From the NCBI GenBank assembly GCA_965153355.1, contig OZ231126.1, positions 47,988,001 through 48,052,000 of the forward strand: DNA of 64,000 nucleotides, read 5' to 3'. Origin of the DNA: Flaccisagitta enflata. Lineage: Eukaryota; Chaetognatha; Sagittoidea; Aphragmophora. Below, one piece after another: positions 20,372-31,521 of the stretch (position 1 is the stretch's first letter; the number at the start of each line of letters is the position of its first letter). The notes below the pieces were generated by a model that did not search any database, had not been told where the DNA came from, and worked only from the letters and a program-made list of their open reading frames with translations. The position numbers and the translations under genes are program-made.

Positions 20372-22447
20372 ATGTTCTTGATATTTGATTTTGAAATTGC
20401 TTTTGATTTTGCTTTGCCCCCTTTGTTGAAGTTCAAGGAGATAAATTCAAAGACAATTGTCAATAACATCAACAACAGTAACAATTACAATATCAGCAGT
20501 TGTTGTAAGACCTGCCATCCGGAGAAGCTGTCATCCCACCATGTCGGAGTATCTGGGGAGGAGATGGAGGAAGGGTTTGGCGGTGGATATGAGTTAGATT
20601 TGGAGGTGTTGGAGGATGAAGCGATGGCGCCGAGGAGGGTGGAGTCGGAGGAGGTGCCGGTAGGGTATATGAATAAGGATTTGGTGTTGCCGGGAGGTCC
20701 GCAGGTGTTGGCGGCAGTGGAGAAGGATGAGGAGAGGAAGAAGAAGAGTAAGACGGAAGTGGCAGACATGGTGGGATCCTTCCGGATGTGTAGAGGTCCC
20801 AACGCTCTGACGGAAGAATTTGATGAGTGGCAATTTTCAACCGAAGCGCAGAGGAACATCATGGCCTCCAATCTGGCTGCCTTGGTGTTCTTCCATATCG
20901 GTCCTAAGCGCTACCCAAATGTATACGTGGCCCAACTGATAAAAGTCGATGGCGAGATGGACTGGGTTTTGATCAAGGACGCCTTTGACATTTACAAAAT
21001 CGGCCATGCATTATGCTCTCGCCTGCGTCACCTGTCGGTATTGTTGTGGTGTAGCCAGGGGCAGGTGAAGATGGCGATGAGGAGATACGCGAAGAAGCCG
21101 GGAGTGTGTACGGCGTATGGGCTGTGGGAGCCGGAGATGAGGGAGCCGCCGCGGTGGCCGTGCTTGCGCGGTGACTCGGCAATGGAGGAGACGGAGGCGG
21201 TGTTGAGGTTCAAGGAGGCAAAAAGACGCGAAGAGAAGGAAGAGGATTCCGGAGTTGGAGGCTACGGCGGAGATGGACAGGTGGAAGAAGTGTGGAGTAT
21301 GAGGTGAACGAGGGGTGACGGGGCCTGAGAGAGCGGTTAGGATGCCTAACCAGTTGTGGGGTTGCCCTCTCCTTCCAGAGTGGCGTGGTGCTGGGGCAGT
21401 GGCAGTGGTGGGGCCGGTGCCGAGGGACTTGGAAGCGGATGAGGTGGTGGTGCGGAGACAGGGGGAGGGGGGAGGAGTCGAGGAGGAGGAAGCGGAGGCG
21501 CAGGGGAGATGACGAAGAAGCAGGAGAGGCAGAGGAAGAAGAACTTGAAGTTTAGGGAGAATAGGAGAAAAAGGCAGTTGGAGTATAAGGAGGAGAGAGA
21601 TGGGCTGAAGGAAAAGATAGAGGAGAAGAAGAGGCAGATGGATGAGGTGAAGGCAGAGGTGGAGCGGGAGAAGAAGGAAAGGTTAGAGGAAATGCAGCGG
21701 GAAATGGAGGAGATGGAGAAGGAGATGAAGGAGAAGGCAAAGGAGAGGAAGGAGAAGGTGAACCCCTCAAAGAGGAAGAGGAAGCAGGAGGAGGAGGGTG
21801 CAGCCGGGGGTGCTCCTGTTACCACTCCAAAGGCTGACCCACCGACGTCGTCGTCTTCATCCTCTTCTAAGAAGAATAAGGGGAAGCACGCGGAGGGGGG
21901 GAAGGCGATGGCTGCTGCTTCGGCGGCAGATTCATCCATCCCCCCACCGGTGCCGTCCCCCAACCCTTCCAACAATGCTCGACAGACTGGCCGTGGATCT
22001 GGCCATGGTAATGGCCGCGGCCGTGGTGGCTGGCGCCGCGACCACGGCAGATTTTGGTCAAATCAAACTCTGGATGAGGAGGATCTGTCGCGGCGCTACA
22101 GGGAGGCGACCCCCTTCCTCCCCAACGCATCCTTTTTGGCACCCTCATCGAGCTTTGAAGATTTTTTTCGCGGGGTTTGTCTTCTTGGGCAGACTGCGGC
22201 ATCGGCGGCGATGGCACCTGTTGCCACATCATCGCCATCAGCGTCTCGCCCTCGACACCACGGACGCGGTGGTCAGTGTCAAGGGTATCAGCAGCAGCAG
22301 CGTCAGCAGAGACCTCCTACCGCCGATCCTGACGCGCAGCGCGCTCCGCAGCCACAAGGACAGCGTGGCGCGGCGCCTTCGCGTCGCCAGGCGCGTTTCG
22401 CGCCGCCCCTTTCGCTGTCCATTCGTCCGCTCATTCAGGTGACTTGA
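20372..22447 (+). pseudogene. BEL family-1 accessory ORF after integrase (coiled coil, RGG-rich)
   Basis: A third ORF lies between pol and the 3' LTR, where some retroelements carry env. It is not env: there is no signal peptide, transmembrane segment or cleavage site. An acidic N-terminus (a better start is the Met near 20564) leads into a Trp/Tyr-containing block (about 20790-21200) that looks folded. Then comes a Glu/Lys/Arg coiled coil of over 80 residues (21510-21775), a Ser/Pro/Ala linker, an Arg-Gly-rich segment (RGSGHGNGRGRGGWRR, about 21990-22037) and a Gln/Arg-rich end. The coil plus RGG layout would suit RNA binding or assembly; that is inference. Deletions near 21220-21320 break the frame in this copy. 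Copy 0 is intact there but truncated upstream. Confidence 0.7.
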
Positions 22448-22519
22448 TCCTTGGTTCTTCCTCTGTTTTTTGAGGCGGGACGGTGTGACTAGGTTGGAAT
22501 GGGATTCCAACGGGGGGAC

Positions 22520-23068
22520 TGTGGAATATCGTTGATATTTTGGCATTTTTGGCGCCTTTGTACTGCGATCTACTTCATTGTCCTTTCGTTGGCATTGCTA
22601 TTTATTTGCTTGTGATGATATATTTGATTATCTGGATGCATTCTTTCTTTCAGTTAATCAGTGTATTTTAACAGCAATTCAACCTGGAAGCACTTAGATT
22701 TACAGTGGAACCTGTGGTGAGTGTACTTGGCTACATTTGTTGACAATTGCTTGAATTGGTTAAGATAGTTATGATGATGCATTAGCTAGTTAGAAGTAGG
22801 TATTAACCAATCCCTTTTCCCCCCCTCTCTTTTGTTTCTTTCTCTTTCTCTTCCTGTATATAATAGTTTAAATACACTTTCTTACCTAGATATCAGTGAT
22901 AGTATCCACAGACTGACGATGGGAACAACGCCACTGGAAGTGACGTTATCAGCGCAATTGGCGTGGTGATGGCGTTGTCAGACCGGACGTGGCGTCTTCA
23001 ACCGGAAGTTGCGTGGACGACAAGATCCTGATGACGGTACGAGACAGTATTTTCTACGGTTCTTTACA
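22520..23068 (+). repeat. BEL family-1 3' LTR, copy 1
   Basis: 549 bp, TGTGGAATATCG to TTCTTTACA, preceded by the AACGGGGGGAC polypurine tract. It differs from the copy 0 LTR by a few substitutions and small indels, for example in the exon-like interval where AACAAGCAATT has become AACAGCAATT. The following base string is CTCTG and then the minisatellite. Confidence 0.9.
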
Positions 23069-23656
23069 CTCTGTGTCCCTCTGTGTCCCTCCGTGTCCCT
23101 CTGTGTCCCTCTGTGTCTCTACAAGAGGGCCCGTCCCACCGTCTCCAGGTTGACGCACAAAATGAATTTTCGGCTTCCAGATAATTTTCCGCAAAAGTGA
23201 TAGTCATTAAATTTGTTGGGTACAGTGAAAAATAAAGAAAGAATAAACTCCGCCAATTTTTTAATTTTTTTTCTTTTCCTTTTTATCTCATTATCGATTT
23301 TTATAAATTGAACGACATTCAATATGTGTCTACAAGACGAGATGACAAAAGCTGAGGATGCAACACCTTTCAACAACCCTTGGACCGCAGTTGATGAACT
23401 ATGCCGAGCGACGTGCTATCGACGTGGTTTTAGAATGCAACTTATTCGAAGGATAATATTCGCAAAAGTGTTAGATGTTCAGCGGTACCCCTTGCCCCTA
23501 TGTGAGTATATGTAGGTGTGTGTTTGTGAGAGGGGCAGCGGCCCCAAAGGGGCTGATGACCTACACATAGTAAGTTTTGAAGCTCAGACAGACAGACAGG
23601 CAGACAGACAGACAGACAGACAGAAGAGGAAACAAAGTTGGGGAGAGAGCGAGCGC

Positions 23657-23723
<67 letters not shown>

Positions 23724-23985
23724 CTGTTGAAATGATATCATTCATATGATGTGTTTTTAGGTGCGCCAAAGCACCTCCATAATCGGCATTGTTGCTTGGT
23801 CGGTCGGTTGGTTGGTCTGTTGGTCGGTTGGTCTGTTGGTTGGTCGTTCGACGATCCACACGGCGTACCTTTTTGGCCTACTTGGCATTGTTTGTTGATA
23901 TGTTCATATGCATTTTCCGCAATGAGAAATGTCACCCTCCATTAAAGAATAAATCGGAAATTTTCTTCCAGGGAAAAACCCATTT
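23069..23985 (+). repeat. Second copy of flank: minisatellite, repeat R, compound microsatellite
   Basis: Collinear with 7832-8775: minisatellite remnant 23069-23127, repeat R at 23459-23573, CAGA/GA microsatellite 23585-23719, and a GGTCGGTTGGTTGG-rich stretch near 23796-23850. Differences from the first copy are a few substitutions and microsatellite lengths. No gene was recognised. Confidence 0.85.
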
Positions 23986-24447
23986 TTGGAGAAATACATG
24001 CATCGCGATTCGCCTTTTTACGAAACTATCTTTGAGCCTAACAAAGAATTGGACACGGGCACGCTAACAATTTTCCAGGTGATGTGCACCGCTCTCGCCA
24101 AATTCTTCCGAGTCGCTGTCAAAGAATTCCTCCCGGGTGGAGAGTTCGAGAATTTGAACGCCAATGACGTCAAAGGTGTGCCGACGCACAGTAAATTCCC
24201 GGAGTGGATGTTTGGATACTGGAGGATGCTCATGAACTACATGCCTAACGTCGGCACACTTACGGCGGAGGCGTTCACGCTGTTTGTCCGCAACAACACT
24301 TACGAATGGATCAAAGCAAAGGGAGATGAGGAATGCCATGCAATCATCCGGCAATGTCAATGTTCCAATGCTTCGGAAGAAGTACAAAGAACGTCAAGTA
24401 ACAAAAAAGGGCCGGATACACGGCTCCTAAAGGAAGCATGCAGTTAG
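23986..24447 (+). CDS. Unrecognised 153-residue ORF, second copy
   Basis: Duplicate of the ORF at 8776-9237 with a handful of substitutions. An A-run length change near 24406 alters the last dozen residues and compensates to end in the same frame and stop. Retention of the frame could mean selection, but the duplication looks too recent for that to be informative. The function is not recognised. Confidence 0.4.
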   Translation: MEKYMHRDSPFYETIFEPNKELDTGTLTIFQVMCTALAKFFRVAVKEFLPGGEFENLNANDVKGVPTHSKFPEWMFGYWRMLMNYMPNVGTLTAEAFTLFVRNNTYEWIKAKGDEECHAIIRQCQCSNASEEVQRTSSNKKGPDTRLLKEACS

Positions 24448-24802
24448 GCAGGGTCTAACAACACATATAGGTTGGGGCATTTGTGCTAAAACCGCCCGTA
24501 AATGCTAAAACTGCCCGTAAATGCCAAAACACTAGGCGTGATGGATCGATGGACCGACGGACCAATGGACATGGGGGGATACAAATTTTCGTGCGCGCGA
24601 CTAAAAATAGAAAACTATAGTGTCCCTAACATGTTCCACTGTCAAAAAATTAGTGCAAGTGAAATATACATATATGGATGACCATACATTGATGAGTGAA
24701 CATACAGTTGAATAGAGGCAATTTTTGTTTGATGAATGAATGATAAATGAATAAAGAAATGACCCAACTAATTAACAAACAAATGTATTTACAAATGAAC
24801 AA

Positions 24803-25702
24803 TCAAACAAACATGAACGATTGAAGAAAAGAATAAATGAATGAGGGAAAATAATGACCAATTTTAAGCAATGCAGTAATTTGATTTTTAGGCGGAGGTG
24901 CTGCGAATTTGTCGGGACAATCTACAAAAAGAACGCCAACTATTCTCTCTCGAGGATCCATTGCGTACGCCATCTCCTGGCTCCTCTTCCTCGTAAAGAA
25001 ATCTGTGGCCTCATCTGCCATTTTCCTAGAAAACAAATTTTTCCATGGAATTGCAGACCCGTCTGGTGCGTATATCCTTCCATCCAAAAACCTTTCGTAC
25101 TTACATATGGGCTTGTCATCCGTTGAGCAGCGCGTCGCCCAATCTGACAAATTTAACCGCGTTTCTATGAATAGAACCCGAAAGTTAAACTTTTGCAGCC
25201 CCATGACACGTCTTGCCAAATTTTTAGGCACCGCCTCCAACAAACTCCATTGTCGTACTGTAGAATTATCTACCAATGAATACCAACAGTGTCCCGACAA
25301 ATAGTGCTCAAATTTGCGCGTGGTCTCTTAGAGAGCCACGAGCTCAAAGAGCCATATTGGCCACGCGCTCATTGAATCATCAATACGTCTACTCCAACAT
25401 GCCACAATATGCAAATATCTCTTTGTTGGGTTAAGCTTTGAGCTTGGCAGAGGATACAATGCCTGTGTAATTATGCCAGAAATGCTTGTAGTGCTCGAGT
25501 CTGTCCATACAAGTGTCACTGCTTTTGGGTTGTTTGTTATAGTGCGTATTACGCCCACTGTATCATCCAACAGATAGGCCTTCAATTCCTCGAAAGCTTT
25601 TGTATACACAGGTGACGGCTTAAATAGCACAGTGGGGTGCCCAAGCCTTCTGAGGTGCGATAACTTTTCTGATAATAACGGGGCCACGGGCATAAAATAC
25701 AA
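24803..25702 (-). pseudogene. RT/RNase H fragment, second copy
   Basis: Collinear duplicate of 9593-10492. It has the same RNase H motifs (TLVWTDSS, LFELVAL, SLVDNSTVRQW) and the same in-frame TAA between the two halves. Only a few substitutions differ. The stretch 24448-24802 between this and the preceding ORF repeats 9238-9592 and holds no gene beyond the dispersed repeat tail at about 24536-24607. Confidence 0.65.
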
Positions 25703-25786
25703 AAAAAACGCCGCCCCAACACCCTCACGTCATAATCGAGCAAATGAGCAAGCCGTGAAAAAAGTTGTATTGTTTCTCCTTTTTTT

Positions 25787-25829
25787 GGGCAGCGGCCCCA
25801 AAGGGGTCGATGACCTATGCTTTCACACA
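25787..25829 (+). repeat. Dispersed repeat R copy, left half (split by BEL family 2)
   Basis: Contains the GGCCCCAAAGGGG palindrome end and CTATGCTTTCACACA, stopping at the family-2 insertion point. The right half resumes at 38854 with ACACATATGGGAGATTTTC. The uninterrupted version at 52252 reads CTTTCACACAGGGGAATTTTC. ACACA (25825-25829 and 38854-38858) is the duplicated target. Confidence 0.8.
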
Positions 25830-26733
25830 TATAAATTACGCCCACGAGTTTCAACTGGCACTGTCTATGAGCGTCTATCTGACTGACGACTTGTGGTGAA
25901 AGAAAGTTGGCCGATTGGAAAATAGGAAGGCGATCGTCTCGTTTATTCCATAAAAATTTCAACAACTGAAGAGAGGGGGAAAAATGAAAGGGAAAGTGGG
26001 CGTTAATTGTGATCAGCAAACGCAAAAGATAACATGAAATCGAGATAGGACACAATAAAGGACAGAAACAGCACATGACAACATGTTCATCTTCTTCAGA
26101 GCCCATGCCACCTGATAATACACTGCTCTCTGCCCCGGCCCATCCCATTAAATTCATCCATATCATCCTATAGCAAGCTGATCGGATGTGCTATAAAAAC
26201 CATACTAAACCCGGTGATAAAAATGCAAAGGGCAAAAAACAGACAACAGACCGGAAGACAAGATAAAAACAACGTTAATAAAAGCAGAAACGCGTCTATA
26301 AAACTTACTTTTAGGCCCACTTTCGTTGGTTTCAACCTACAGTCTGTCGATGTCAAATTAACGTTAATTGTCCGTTCATTAGTTTATCTGCAATAAAAGG
26401 AGAGATTATTGAAATTAGTGAATTCCAAGGGCGCATTCAAACGATCATAAAAATCAATCAATCACTCTAAAAGCGACACAAATAAATAAAATCAATCAAT
26501 CCAAAATTGGATGATACGAAAGACGAGTTACGTATATCTGCCTACGTAGTAAAAACAAATGGCACAAAATCAAGGCGCAACCATATGGTTACCCATCTAG
26601 CGTTCAATATAAAAAATGGCAAGAAACAAAAGACACGGGCATCGAATAGTAGAGAAAGAGAAAAAGCCAAAAGCACGCAAAAGAGACAGAAGGCACACAC
26701 ACCTAAGAGACGGACAGACATACATTTCTAACA
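25830..26733 (-). repeat. BEL family-2 3' LTR
   Basis: 904 bp. It pairs with 37949-38853 over its whole length with scattered substitutions and short indels. On the minus strand it contains an acceptor TTATTGCAG, an exon-like interval ending GGGCCTAAAA, the donor GTAAGTTTTAT, and a second acceptor CCCTCTCTTCAG followed by TTGTTGAAATTT. These are in the same order as in the LTR-like block at 10881-11576. Confidence 0.85.
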
Positions 26734-27754
26734 TTCTGCCCCATTTTTGGAATTTCACGAATTCAAAATCCGACACCTGTTTCCAGTCGGGGAAACCCTA
26801 CTAAAAAACGATACTATTCGTTAAAAAAAATTTACATAGACACAACCCCTGCCCCTCCTCCATCAGCTTATACATCCCCACCTAACTATCAACAGATCGA
26901 CGACTGCACGAATGGTGATTCCGGTCCGGAAAGGATCCACCACCAGCAAATTTGCAACGATCAATGACGACGCGGATGGAGACGAGGCGGCGACGAGGAG
27001 GTTGAGGCGCCCGTTCTGGAAAGTTAAAGGGAAGGGGGGGGATGAACTGGTCTAGGAGCACCTAAGCCTGGGATTTGACTTGAGAGTGGAAAATGATAAG
27101 TAGGGGCATACTTAAAACATGTCATACTAAAGTATTCGTAATAATGACTAAAAAGACAATGTCTAAAACAAACACAACAAAAATGTACATGTTCCAAAGA
27201 ACCAAACAAAACAAGACAAAATTAAATAAATTACTAACTATATAATAAAAACGAATCTGTTAAATGAAAGAAAAATTAGTAAGCATCATGGAACGACCAC
27301 ATCACCTGCGCCTTCTCCATTACAGAGACGAGCGGGTCATTCCGGCTCCAACATCTCGTCAACTCGTGGGCGAAAGGCGATGAGTGATGTCGTCGACGGC
27401 GACCGCATCGAAAGGCGCAGGTGGTGCAGCCGTCTGAGAGTGAATCCTCCCGAAGGGAAGAAAAAGAAAGAAAGAACAGGGGCAGATTGATTAGTGTTCT
27501 TATCGACACAGATTCAAATTTACAACAAAACTCAACCTCAACCTTCCCAAACCATGATACTTACGCGGGCGTTTACCGCTTGGCCCCGGGCGGACGTCAT
27601 TCCCACGCCCCGGGTAGCGCCCCCGACTTGGCCGGCCTGTCCATCGATGGGATGAGGATGTGATGGTGGAATACGATCCTCAGCGAATGGCGGCGCTCTC
27701 CACGCCATGTTGCAAATTAGGTAGTTAAATTGAACAGCAACTGGGCGCAACCAA
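26734..27754 (-). other. 3' untranslated region of BEL family 2
   Basis: Between the accessory ORF and the 3' LTR on the minus strand. It starts at the LTR edge with the purine tract AAAAATGGGGCAGAA (complement of 26734-26750). The rest is AT-rich to about 27270, then GC-richer with no convincing frame. I see no gene. Confidence 0.55.
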
Positions 27755-29660
27755 TCAGCGTTTAGCTGGCGGTCTGATTTTTCCAAGGCCTGGTTCGATT
27801 TTTCTTATTCCCAGGCTTGGGAGCGTCTTTTTGCGACGGGATCTGCTGACCGACTTTTTCTGCTGGAGAAGACGCAGGAGGTGGAGATGCTGCATCGCAA
27901 TTCGGCGCCAGTCGAAATTTCGGACGTACAGCGGACGCAGTTTTAAGTCGACGGCCATAGCCGCTTTTACGCTCCACCGCTTCCTCTTCTTCTTAGCCTT
28001 CATCGCACAGGCCTGCTTCTCCTTTTCAAGCTGCTTCTCCAGTTCCACGACTCGCTTATTGCCTTTGACCACCTCATTGTCCGCAGCCATTGCTGCTCGA
28101 CGAGCATCGTCTCTCTCCTTTTGGATGTTGCGACGAATCCTCTCGTCTAAGACTTGACGAGCCGCTCAACTCGTTGACGCGGCGGAAGACGCGAAGAAGT
28201 CTTTTGGAAGCCTTGATGCTAAATTCTTCACCACCCCAATGGAGCATTTGAGGTCAGTAAAGAGGCTTCTCGTAGCAATGACTCGGCGATGTGGTGTCCA
28301 TGCGCAGGATCAAAGGCTGGATCCGATGGGGGAGGCGGGTTTTGCACTTGCTGCAGACCTTGGGCAGACTCAGCTTACTGACGAGGCGCTACACCAGCTT
28401 TAACAGATGCTGAAGCACCGCCAACTAGTTCGCTTCCTACCGCTGCTTTTGATGGCTGCGAGTGAAAGGAAGACGCTCCCGTCTGCTGACCAGAGACTTG
28501 AGGTTTACCAAGGACGTACACCGCAAGTAGAACCTCCCTTGGTTGCTGCTTTCGGTGCTTCTTCCAGCTCTCTTGGTCTTCTTCCCCTTTGCTGCCGCTG
28601 CCCCAGGCGCCTGATTCTGCTTCTGGGTTGCTGCCAACGTTGCCAGCTTGACAACCGCTGAAGCTTCCCTTCCTTGGCCTTTGGGCTGCATTGTTGCAGG
28701 GGGCGCGCGAGGCGCTTGAAGGGGGCCTTTGCTTTTGGAATTTGGCCCTTTTGTTACCCGCACATTGCGCGCTTTGTGAGTTCTTTCCCACGGATCTCTT
28801 CGACTGTTGTGAGGGAGTGACGTCACGAGGACCCTGTTGCTGCTGATTTAGGGGATGAACCAACTTGTGGCGCCATTGACGACTTCCTGATGCTGTAGAG
28901 TGAATTGCCGCTGATGTAGCTGAGGCTGCGTCAAGCACGAATACCGCTGCAGGAGTTGATGAAGCGTCGACGGAAGCTGCACCAGGAGGCTTCTGAGCCG
29001 CATTCTTCCTCTTCGTCGCCTGGACCATGCGACGAACCTCCTTATCATGCTCCCTCCTTCTTATTGCTTCTGGGATTTGCGCTCCAGAGTCTCCCAGAGC
29101 TGCTCTGCTCTTTTGATTAGCCGATGAGCGCATGAGAGTTTGTTTGTTGCAGCACACCGAAAGTTTTTCAAACTCTTTGAAGAGGAGAGATACTACGACG
29201 TCCGGGCTGATGATACGACACCACCAACGCGCCTGCATCCGTTGGTGTTTCTCTTCCGGCGTCGCAGTGTCCATTTCCGGGTCAATGTCCTTCTCCACCA
29301 CCTCCCCATTCACCAACACCTCCTCCTCTATTTCCATCCCCTCCTCCTCCACTCTTGCTCCATCATTGACCACTCTCTCTCTCTTCGCCCCCGCCATGCT
29401 GACGTGTGCAGCTGCAGACGCTTGATCACGAGACGCTGGGCCCCATCAAATCAATACAGACCTGGCAGCGATGGGGGCAAATCCATAACGACGACCGCCA
29501 CGGAAGTGGTGGATAAGTCCGTCGGCGGCTGATTGATCGAGATCCGCCTCGAACCTCCATCTCTGATGACCACCAACGAGGAAGACGCGGGACTGAACGG
29601 CGCGGATGGCTGTTGACGATTTACCAACGCATCATCTTGTTGACGCTTTTTATTCGCCAT
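27755..29660 (-). pseudogene. BEL family-2 accessory ORF region (broken)
   Basis: A probable start at 29660 (MANKKRQQDD) is followed by frame changes into a 340-residue frame (29397-28375) and then 28090-27755. The composition is an acidic N-terminal stretch (MEIEEEVLVNGEVVEKDIDP), a Trp-containing block, a long Ser/Ala/Gln/Lys-rich basic middle and a coiled coil (KRVVELEKQLEKEKQ) with a basic tail. The position, acidic start, coil and basic tail parallel the accessory ORF of BEL family 1, although I cannot align them confidently. There is no membrane segment, so it is not an envelope gene. Confidence 0.5.
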
Positions 29661-30129
29661 TTTGCGTCTACGATGAAACCAAGGTCGCCATTGAAGGCTG
29701 CCAACGCGACAGCCACCTCCTCCGCCCCAAACGACGTCGCGGATGCAGATCCCTCTCGAGTCGAGACATCGCTGAAGAGTCGGTGAAGATCCAAGGATCC
29801 GTACGACGTTACACGTCGGCTTCTGCCTCGAGACGCTGCTGACGGGACATCTTGACTCCGACGAGCGACTACAAGATGCGAACTGACTTCGTAGATGGAA
29901 TGACGTCGTCAGCGGAAGCTTTGAAATGTTCGGGTAGAAGAACTGATAAAGGTAAGAACGGATTTGGTACAACAATATGTGCATATATACAGAGCTAATG
30001 AATCAGTGTTTTTGATGTGTAAGTGGAAATGGACAACATAATTGATAAGAGGAAAGATGAAAGCATGGATAATCAGAACCAAATATGAATAATGACAACT
30101 CTCTGTAAATATAATAAGTCAGAGTATCA

Positions 30130-31508
30130 ACCACTCATATCTATAGTTACTAATGGATAGGCCCATGCGTTTTTCTCTCTCTCTCTCAAAACTTAGCGTT
30201 TTTTTAAGAAAAATGTCCAATTCCAGCCGCACAAGCTTCGTGCGGTCTTTCGTCACGATCTTTCCATCTTGGCGCTGGATGTGAGCCCTCCGGACATGGG
30301 CTGATGAACCCTCGACGCCCATGACACGTCCTAAGCTCCACCAGACGCAGGTAGTGCTTGTCCATGACGATGACCATGTCATCAACCGCAGTTCTCTCAT
30401 CCACCATTTGCTTCGCGCATGAAGAAGCTTATAAATATTCGACCCTCCACGATTTCCAAAATGCATCCACACGCGATTGCGCACGCCTCCATTGAATTTT
30501 CGGAGCTAGCGCCAGAACGACGCCTGAGCACCAGATCCAGAGGGTGGCTGGATGTTGATGGATTGAGGATATGATTCGGGGTAAGGGCCTCAGAGTTTGA
30601 CGTGGATCATCGCTGAGCGCTGTTAGATAGGACGCACAGAATTTTCAACTTCGAATGACGGCAGTGTTGGGAAGGCGTCGACGGGAGGATGCGCCAGTGC
30701 TGAGATGGAAGCAAGATGGCGCTTAAAGAGAGCTACGATTCTCTCCCACACCCCTCCATAGTGGGGTGTTCTCGGCGTGATAAAATCCCACCGAAGGCCG
30801 CGCCGCCACCGGGAGTTGACGACGCTGTTCCAAGCTCATTTTCTTGAGGATATTGTTATGCCGACTAGATTCGCCTCCACAATCTGATGTGAAACGGCGG
30901 ATTCCTGGCGCCCGTAAAGTTGATGGGATTGCATTTACCATCGCATCGGCTGACATGTTGAAGAGCACTATGGACGGCGCCGTGACACAAAAAACAGGTG
31001 AACACTCAGCATCCACACCTTGTGATCAGCACGCTCTGCTCATTTTTACCATGAAATGGCCCCATGACGCTTCAATCCAGTTCCCTACAGTAAAGACAGG
31101 CTACCGGATTGACGCGATTTGATGAAGATGCCATTTGTTGATTTGCGTTCTTTTTAAAGTTCTTCTGGCATCTAAAGCACGTGTTGACGACGCTCTTGAC
31201 GGCCTGAAGACCTTTTGTAATCCACACAATTGGCGTACCAGCACAATGTGCTTTGCACCCACGTGAAAATCATTGTGATGATAACGATGAGTCAATGATT
31301 TCACATTCTCATCTTTTTACGGCAGGATAAAGGGAAATTTAGCGTCGAGAGAGATGTCGGCATTCTCCAATCGACTGCCGACGCGAAGGATACCGTCGTC
31401 GTCGACGAAAGGGTTCAACTTCCGCATCTCCTTGCTCTTTATGATAAAGTCACGACGGCTCTCTGGCTTGAACAAGACTTTTCCCATTCCAATTAAGTTC
31501 AAGATCAC
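30130..31508 (-). pseudogene. BEL family-2 integrase and DUF5641 remnant
   Basis: Read in several minus-strand frames. 31508-31317 has [20 protein letters not shown], the segment that precedes the integrase zinc finger in Pao pol. 31304-31101 has the HRYHH / HVGAKHIV zinc-finger start. 31016-30723 gives TSDCGGES where the second catalytic Asp lies, and near 30760 the frame TPHYGGVWERIV carries the catalytic Glu. 30484-30150 is the DUF5641-type tail (TKDRTKLVRLELD). At least four frameshifts make it non-functional. The stretch 29661-30129 between this and the accessory ORF has no recognised gene. Confidence 0.75.
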
Positions 31509-31521
31509 AGAACATGTTTCG

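Larger units (their letters stand above)
12362..23068 (+). mobile_element. BEL/Pao retrotransposon family 1, copy 1 (defective, nested)
   Basis: In order it holds a 55 bp stub of 5' LTR, a MITE fragment, a deletion into gag, the gag zinc-knuckle end, protease, RT, a 3.1 kb foldback insertion, RNase H, integrase, the DUF5641-type C-terminus, an accessory ORF and the 3' LTR. The domain order protease-RT-RNase H-integrase with DUF1758 and DUF5641 is diagnostic of BEL/Pao. The element is immobile now: gag is 5' deleted and pol carries frameshifts, stop codons and the insertion. The flanking string CTCTG occurs before the 5' LTR stub and after the 3' LTR, but it lies inside a minisatellite that repeats it anyway. 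Confidence 0.9.
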
